A DNA stretch of 64,000 bases, taken from positions 2,560,453 through 2,624,452 of the forward strand of contig BROE01000014.1 in NCBI GenBank assembly GCA_036571765.1. Reading direction: 5' to 3'. The notes beneath the pieces are model-generated. The model did not search any database and was not told the origin of the DNA. It saw nothing but the letters and a program-made list of their open reading frames with translations. Shown here piece by piece: positions 58,616-64,000 of this stretch. Each line of letters starts with the position of its first letter. The stretch's first letter is position 1. The position numbers and the translations under genes were made by a program. The stretch is from Plecoglossus altivelis. Lineage: Eukaryota; Chordata; Actinopteri; Osmeriformes; Plecoglossidae.

Positions 58616-59035
58616 AACTCCCCCTCCCCACTAACACTCCCTCCAGCAGTCTTATCATGGACTTGAAGGGGTAGTGATATGATGTATTTGGGGTTCATTA
58701 CTGAGGCTGACGTCTGCTGTAGATTTAATGTGGGCCCATTCTGTTGTGGAAAAACATGTTGTAAATTGAGTGCGCGGGGCAATTTCCGAAGTGGCTCTGT
58801 GAGCGGGCTGACACGGCAGGAAAGGGATGAGGCATGGAGGGAGCCCCAGGGCGCCTGGCAGAAGCTCTATTGAAGTGTCAAACTCACTTATAAGGGAGGT
58901 TTTACTGCCAATCTAACTCTCTGTCAGAGCTCACTCTCAATGGAGGACGGAGAAGCGCAGATTCCCTGTAGTACCGCTCCTGATCCCCTCTGTCTCTCGC
59001 TGGCTTTCTCTTACACACACACCTATCTCCTGATC
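58616..59035. other. Single-copy spacer
   Basis: Mixed sequence; no gene recognised. Confidence 0.5.
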
Positions 59036-59039
59036 CCCT

Positions 59040-59073
<34 letters not shown>

Positions 59074-59881
59074 GTGGCAAACAAGGAGGGCAGCTTGGAG
59101 TTTGACCTCACAGAGCACAATATGGGGCAGTGAAGGCCCAAAAAAGGCCATAACTTGGACTCTCTCAAACACACAGTCACACACAGTCACACACACAGTC
59201 ACACACACAGTCACACACACACACTCACACACACACTCACACACAGAGTCACCCACACACACAGTCACACACAGACAGTCACCCACACAGTCACACACAC
59301 AGTCACCCACACACACCACAGTCACACACACACACACACTCACACACACAGTCATACACACAGGCACACACACACAGTCACACACACAGTTACACACACA
59401 CACAGTCACACACACACACAGTTACACACACACAGTCGCACACACAGTGACACACACGTTCACACACAGTCACACACACACACAGTCACACACACACACA
59501 GTCACTCACACAGTCACACACACAATCACTCACACACACAGTCACACACACACTCACACACACACTCACACAAACAGACACACACACACAGTCACACACA
59601 CAATCACTCACACACAGTCACCCACACACACAGTCACACACACACAGTCACACACACACAATCACTCACTCACACACACAGTCACACACACACACACACA
59701 CACAGTCACACACACAGTCACCCACACACACCACAGTCACACACACACACACTCACACATACAGTCATACGCACAGACACACACACAGTCACACACACAG
59801 TCACCCACACACACCACAGTCACACACTCACACACTCACACACAGTCATACACACAGACACACACACAGTCGCTCACACAG

Positions 59882-59916
<35 letters not shown>

Positions 59917-60035
59917 GACACACACAGTCACACAGTCACACACACACAGTCACAGACACACACACAGTCACTCACACAGTCACACACACAGTCACATGCA
60001 CACACACACAATCACACACACACACACACACATAT
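59040..60035. repeat. 1 kb (CA)n with CACACAGTCACAC motif
   Basis: Tandem CACACACAGTCACACACA units of variable length. Interruptions such as ACCACAGTCAC recur at 59320, 59730 and 59813 and indicate internal duplications. Frames of 324 and 380 codons (His/Thr/Ser) are artefacts. The first 130 bp contain a short single-copy insert. Confidence 0.95.
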
Positions 60036-60600
60036 CACCAGCATTCAGGCTTGGCAGGTCATCCTGCAGTACTTTTCCATGAATATGACAAAAGCAAAAA
60101 TTCAACAAACCCAGTCAGCTTCATATTAAGGCAGACAAATCCAGCTGCAGACCCAACTCAGTCCTCATTCCTAAGCTGTTTGTTTTCCAACTTTCTTATC
60201 AGCATGGCCGCGTTTTTCTCGGCTGTATCGACAGTTTGCCATGCTGGCCTCCGCTCCAGTGGGGGGCGACAGGCGGGCAGCTGGTCATCAGGGGGAGAGA
60301 GGGCCGGTCGCTCATATGCTGGACAGGGTCGCACGCCCGCAGCAACAAGGAACAGAGAGAGCTCTACCTGCAAAAACATCGTGTGAATTAGTTTATATAC
60401 ACGAGTGTGTGCGCGTGCGTTTGTCATGTGTGTGATATGTTTGTATGTCCTTGTGCACGCTTGATTTAGAGTCCAGATGAGCAGGCTTGCATGAGTGCAG
60501 ATATGTATACCCACTTCCTCCTTCCAGAACAGAATAGATAAACCTGACAGGATATGACATGCTATTGGATTTAGAAAACCTGATGGATAGCCGTTGTGTG
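60036..60600. other. Single-copy segment
   Basis: Mixed sequence; no gene recognised. Confidence 0.45.
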
Positions 60601-60725
60601 CAAAGAGTGGGAAGGAGAGACAGAGAGGAGAGACAGGAGGAGAGACAGAGAGGAGAGACAGGAAGGTGAGACAGGAGGAGAGACGGGTAAGACACAGGGG
60701 AGATGACACAGGAGGGAGAGAGAAG
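60601..60725. repeat. GAGACAGGAGGAGAGACAGA repeat
   Basis: Short purine-rich tandem of about 9-20-bp units. Confidence 0.85.
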
Positions 60726-60894
60726 GCGCAGAGAGCGTGGGAGAGAATGAGAAATGTGGTTTATATTAATCAGCTCTCATTGAAAAGGAATCTTCAATAC
60801 TTCACCTGCACATCAACATCCTGTTTTAGACCACATCCGGTTTGAAACTGTTGGTAACTCACACATGGCAGATGCAACTTGTCCATATTTAGCT

Positions 60895-61176
60895 TCAGAA
60901 ACTGAAGCTGGTGTGTCTGCTTGGAAACAGACCAATGTGGCTCTCATTAGCTTTGACCTGACACCTTTCCTGCATCATGCTCGGATGCAACCGCAGCTTG
61001 TTTCGTTTCTTACCGCATGAAGAAACATGCACACGCATACGCTGCTCATCACCAGACAACAGTCCAGCTCCTGACAGCAACAGTCCAGCAGAGCTGTGAG
61101 CAGGAATAGAGGGACTCTGAGACACAACACACAGACCAAGAGGCAGGAGGACCTTAAAGAGAGACAACCTTTTCAT
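60895..61176 (-). CDS. Doubtful small secreted ORF upstream of gene B
   Basis: A 93-codon minus frame starts MKRLSLFKVLLPLGLCVVSQ, which has the charge-then-hydrophobic shape of a signal peptide. The rest is Ser/Gly-rich, then basic with two further cysteines, and does not match gene A or B. An internal CATGCG|GTAAGA could be a splice donor. The in-frame extension to 61242 adds 22 codons. It is divergent from gene B and overlaps its presumed 5' region. The leader may be chance, so this is only a candidate. Confidence 0.22.
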   Translation of the reverse strand: MKRLSLFKVLLPLGLCVVSQSPSIPAHSSAGLLLSGAGLLSGDEQRMRVHVSSCGKKRNKLRLHPSMMQERCQVKANESHIGLFPSRHTSFSF

Positions 61177-61239
61177 TTGACGACACAAAAGTAAAGACGG
61201 TAAAAAGAGCATCCTCCGAATGCTAAACAGTTGATTGAA

Positions 61240-61312
61240 CATTTCCTAAAGTCAAAGTGTTGTGACTTGCTGTTGCTTGTTGTTCCGCATTACTGCTTGC
61301 TGAATTCGGACA
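61240..61312 (+). other. Probable non-coding leader exon of gene B
   Basis: Ends at an excellent donor, CGGACA|GTAAGT, mirroring gene A's leader-exon layout. The 5' end is unknown; no clear TATA box was found upstream, and the start given is approximate. Confidence 0.5.
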
Positions 61313-61426
61313 GTAAGTCTCTGTGTGTGTGCGTCTCTGTGTGCGTGCGTCTCTGTGTGCGTGTGTCTCTGTGTGTGTGCGTCTCTGTGTGTGTGCGTCT
61401 CTGTGTGTGTGCATCTCTCCGGTCAG
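61313..61426 (+). other. Intron 1 of gene B (114 bp) with GTCTCTGTGTGTGTGC repeats
   Basis: GTAAGT donor and CTCTCCGGTCAG acceptor, two bases before the start codon. Almost the whole intron is a 16-18-bp tandem repeat of GTCTCTGTGTGTGTGC with CGTGC variants. Confidence 0.65.
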
Positions 61427-61428
61427 TC

Positions 61429-62433
61429 ATGTCACCTGTCGAGGTGCCGCTCTTCCTGGTCCGTCTCCACCTGCTACTGGCTGCGTCTGTATTCCTGACG
61501 TCCGCCCTCCGGACCCTGAACTCCGAGAAAGCGCTGCAGCAATCTGGCTTTGGCGTCCCTCCCCCTCGCCACGGCCGCAAACTGCTGGAGTGGTACGCCA
61601 GGAGCTGCCTGAGCAACAACAGAAAGGCGGTGTGCAAGCCGCAGCGCAGAGACTTTGGCTTCCACCCCTTCGAAAACCGCGGCCCCAATCCTGTCCTGCC
61701 AAGGCTGAAAAGAAGGTGACGGAGACCAGGAGAGTCTGTGTGCTCGCTCCTGACTGAACCTTTTGTCATGTGCTGTATATGATTGTGTCAACGTGAATGA
61801 CCGGGCGATATATATAACTGTTGGTTCATATACGTGCTGTTGCTTTTTTCTCCGTGCCTATTATTCTGTGTGTGTGTGAGAACAGTGGTTCATGTATGTA
61901 ATTGGTATTATTTCCTCGTGAGTCTCTCTAAGACCTCATCCTTCCTCCCTCACTTCCTTCGTTCTTTCTTCATACTCCTTGGGTCTCTCATCCCCAACCT
62001 CACGGCCCCCTGTGTCTCCCCCCCCCCCCCCCCCTCCCACACACACAGACAGAGGAAGTTCATGTCCTACTACACCGTGGGAAACCTCCACTCCCCTGGC
62101 GCTGAGAACCTGCCGTACGATGTCAGGCAGTACTACAACAAAAGCAACCCCCTCAGCAACATGGATCGCGTTCTGGTGATGTTCAACCAAAACCAGAACC
62201 GCATCGAGACGATCTTCGTCTCGGCGCACTACAACAAGAAGTACACCTACATCATTGGGCCGGACCTTCTCGCCGCACTTCGGCGCCGGCGTCCGGGAAA
62301 AGCGTGCGGCTGGAATGGCGTTTACTCATCGAACGGAAGCTTTCACCTAAAGCGACGTGCGAGGGAGTGCATTATGGGAAGCAGATCAACAAGGACCAGA
62401 GGCGTAGAGTTTGAGGAGTTATCCAGAGGTTAG
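61429..62433 (+). CDS. Gene B: secreted paralogue of gene A, two coding exons
   Basis: Coding exons 61429-61715 and 62049-62433 join in phase to give 223 residues. The start MSPVEVPL lies two bases after an acceptor; residues 5-26 are a signal peptide. Shared with gene A: RHGRKLLEWY (47-56), two cysteines (60, 69), GFHPFENR (77-84), NPVLP (87-91), YYTVGNL (103-109), VRQYYN (121-126), NMDRVLVMFNQNQN (133-146) and TIFVSAHY (150-157). The third cysteine of A is Met140 here. Differences: the exon junction encodes KRRQRK (94-99), which fits a furin-type R-X-X-R site; an RRRR run (174-177) is followed by a basic C-terminal extension of about 45 residues with Cys182 and Cys203. Sequons are at N126 and N191. 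It is divergent from gene A. Function unknown. The extension could be genuine or reflect a frame error in exon 2. Confidence 0.85.
61716..62048 (+). other. Intron 2 of gene B (333 bp), absent from gene A
   Basis: Donor AAAAGAAG|GTGACG is non-ideal but GT; the acceptor has a C-run of about 18 followed by TCCCACACACACAG|AC. Reading through the donor hits TGA at once, while splicing restores the conserved TVGNL block in frame, so the intron is well supported. Confidence 0.8.
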
Positions 62434-62795
62434 TGCCAGGGAACGGTGTTTTACAAGAGATGTCGCAGCAACAACAGAGACGCAGTGTGTTCTGCAGACA
62501 CTTCGAGAGCACGCAGATCTTCTGTGATTGTCAATGATTCATCGTTCTCTTGATCTGTTCCTCAAACCATGTAACAGGCCTCGATTGTTAAGTGTGTTTG
62601 TGTTCATCTCTAATGCACAAACTCTCTAGAGGAAACTAGCTTGCTTTCATTCTGCTGTAAGTTGGACAAAGCTGGCAAACAAGGTCTCGATGATGATGAT
62701 GGAATTAGTGATGCACCCCTCCTGCTGACTCTAGAATCAGAGAGTATTTGTTTTGGTTTGTTTTCAACTTATTAAACATCCACTTTGCTAAATAC
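62434..62795 (+). other. 3'UTR of gene B
   Basis: About 360 bp of single-copy sequence from the stop codon to the expected cleavage site; no repeats. Confidence 0.6.
62771..62776 (+). terminator. Polyadenylation signal ATTAAA of gene B
   Basis: ATTAAA, the commonest variant of AATAAA, lies 338 bp after the stop and is followed by a T-rich stretch. Confidence 0.65.
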
Positions 62796-62911
62796 AGCGT
62801 GTCCTTCATTTTGTACTCATCTGTTGAATGTAGATTTGTGTTTTTCTTTGTGTTTTCACCCAGTTTGCAATTGGAGTCTTCTGGTGAAGGGTTGTGCTAG
62901 TTATCATTGAA

Positions 62912-64000
62912 TCAAAAGACTACACATAGAAACACTACGCATGTACACACTACGTATATACACACTATGCATGTACACACTATGTATATACACACTGTGC
63001 ATGTACACACTATGTATATACACACTAGGCATGTAAACACTATGTATATACACACTATGCATGTACACACTACGTATATACACACTATGCATGTACACAC
63101 TACGTATATACACACTAGGCATGTAAACACTATGTATATACACACTATGCATGTAAACACTATGTATATACACACTATGCATGTACACACTACGTATATA
63201 CACACTAGGCATGTAAACACTATGTATATACACACTATGCATGTACACACTACGTATATACACACTATGCATGTAAACACTATGTATATACACACTATGC
63301 ATGTACACACTACGTATATACACACTAGGCATGTAAACACTATGTATATACACACTACGCATGTACACACTACGTATATACACACTATGCATGTAAACAC
63401 TATGTATATACACACTACGCATGTACACACTACGTATATACACACTATGCATGTAAACACTATGTATATACACACTAGGCATGTAAACCTTATGTATATA
63501 CACACTAGGCATGTAAACCTTATGTATATACACACTAGGCATGTAAACCTTATGTATATACACACTAGGCATGTAAACCTTATGTATATACACACTAGGC
63601 ATGTAAACCTTATGTATATACACACTAGGCATGTAAACCTTATGTATATACACACTAGGCATGTAAACCTTATGTATATACACACTAGGCATGTAAACAC
63701 TATGTATATACACACTATGCATGTACACACTACGTATATACACACTAGGCATGTAAACACTATGTATATACACACTATGCATGTACACACTACGTATATA
63801 CACACTATGCATGTAAACACTATGTATATACACACTACGCATGTACACACTACGTATATACACACTATGCATGTAAACACTATGTATATACACACTACGC
63901 ATGTACACACTACGTATATACACACTATGCATGTAAACACTATGTATATACACACTATGCATGTACACACTACGTATATACACACTATGCATGTAAACAC
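62912..64000. repeat. 30-bp minisatellite, about 36 copies, runs off window
   Basis: Exact 30-bp periodicity: ATGTA(C/A)ACACTA(C/T)GTATATA then CACACTA(T/C/G)GC. C/A and C/T variants often alternate to make 60-bp dimers. Seven consecutive units from 63481 share the AAACCTTATG/AGGC variant, a locally homogenised block. Two 362-codon minus frames exist only because 30 is a multiple of three. Confidence 0.97.

Noticed and set aside
57498..58658. 386-codon minus frame rich in Leu, Cys, Ser and Pro
   Set aside because: Lies in CAG/GACAG degenerate repeats; composition follows the repeat and no family features are seen.
58940..60129. His/Thr-rich frames of 324 and 380 codons
   Set aside because: Translation of (CA)n.
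61231..61428. Upstream in-frame extension of gene B (66 codons)
   Set aside because: It is mostly translation of the GTCTCTGTGTGTGTGC intron repeat; a good donor and acceptor remove it.
62904..64000. Two 362-codon minus frames with a 10-residue period
   Set aside because: 30-bp tandem repeat; no signal for a gene and it continues off the window.

Overview
The window looks like a vertebrate, most likely teleost fish, chromosome segment. Supporting signs are spliced genes with GT..AG introns, a TATA box, AATAAA/ATTAAA polyadenylation signals, very long CA/GT and GA/CT microsatellites, many tandem minisatellites, and two tRNA-like fragments. Nothing bacterial, phage-like or CRISPR-like was seen. 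The fish assignment is inference from repeat style.

Gene content is very sparse. Almost every long open frame in the first 50 kb is a by-product of simple repeats whose period is a multiple of three or that lack stop triplets. The two convincing protein genes are paralogues near the right end, arranged head to head about 9 kb apart. Gene A is on the minus strand: TATA box, non-coding exon 1, a 227-bp intron, CDS 51082-51624, AATAAA at 51009-51014. Gene B is on the plus strand: non-coding leader, a 114-bp intron, CDS 61429-62433 interrupted by a 333-bp intron, ATTAAA at 62771-62776. Both encode small secreted proteins that share an RHG..LL.WY block, two N-terminal cysteines, GFH.F.N, NP..LP, a TVGNL block, a YY block, DR(V/L) and IS/VS.HY. 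I do not recognise the family and assign no function. They differ in intron content, in a possible processing site and in the C-terminus. A weak candidate small secreted ORF lies just upstream of gene B on the opposite strand.

Layout: 0.3-5.5 kb purine tract and two unrelated 31-bp minisatellites; 5.5-9.9 kb mostly single-copy with a long CT tract; 9.9-16.6 kb minisatellites and microsatellites, including a duplicated block abutting a 10-N gap; 16.6-22.5 kb single-copy plus repeats; 22.5-27.0 kb a 2.1-kb tandem duplication carrying a 16/18-bp minisatellite; 27-36.9 kb more minisatellites, notably a very homogeneous 32-bp array, and a perfect hairpin; 37-48.4 kb simple repeats separating AT-rich and CpG-rich single-copy islands that could be regulatory, and a 531-N gap; 48.4-50.9 kb minisatellite and CT/GT tracts; 51-62.8 kb the paralogue pair with arrays between them; 62.9 kb to the end a 30-bp array running off the window.

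Several blocks (10.4-11.6, 22.5-27.0, 41.3-42.0 kb) are near-identical direct duplications, next to an N gap in one case, so some structure may be assembly artefact. All calls are by eye; no database search was possible.
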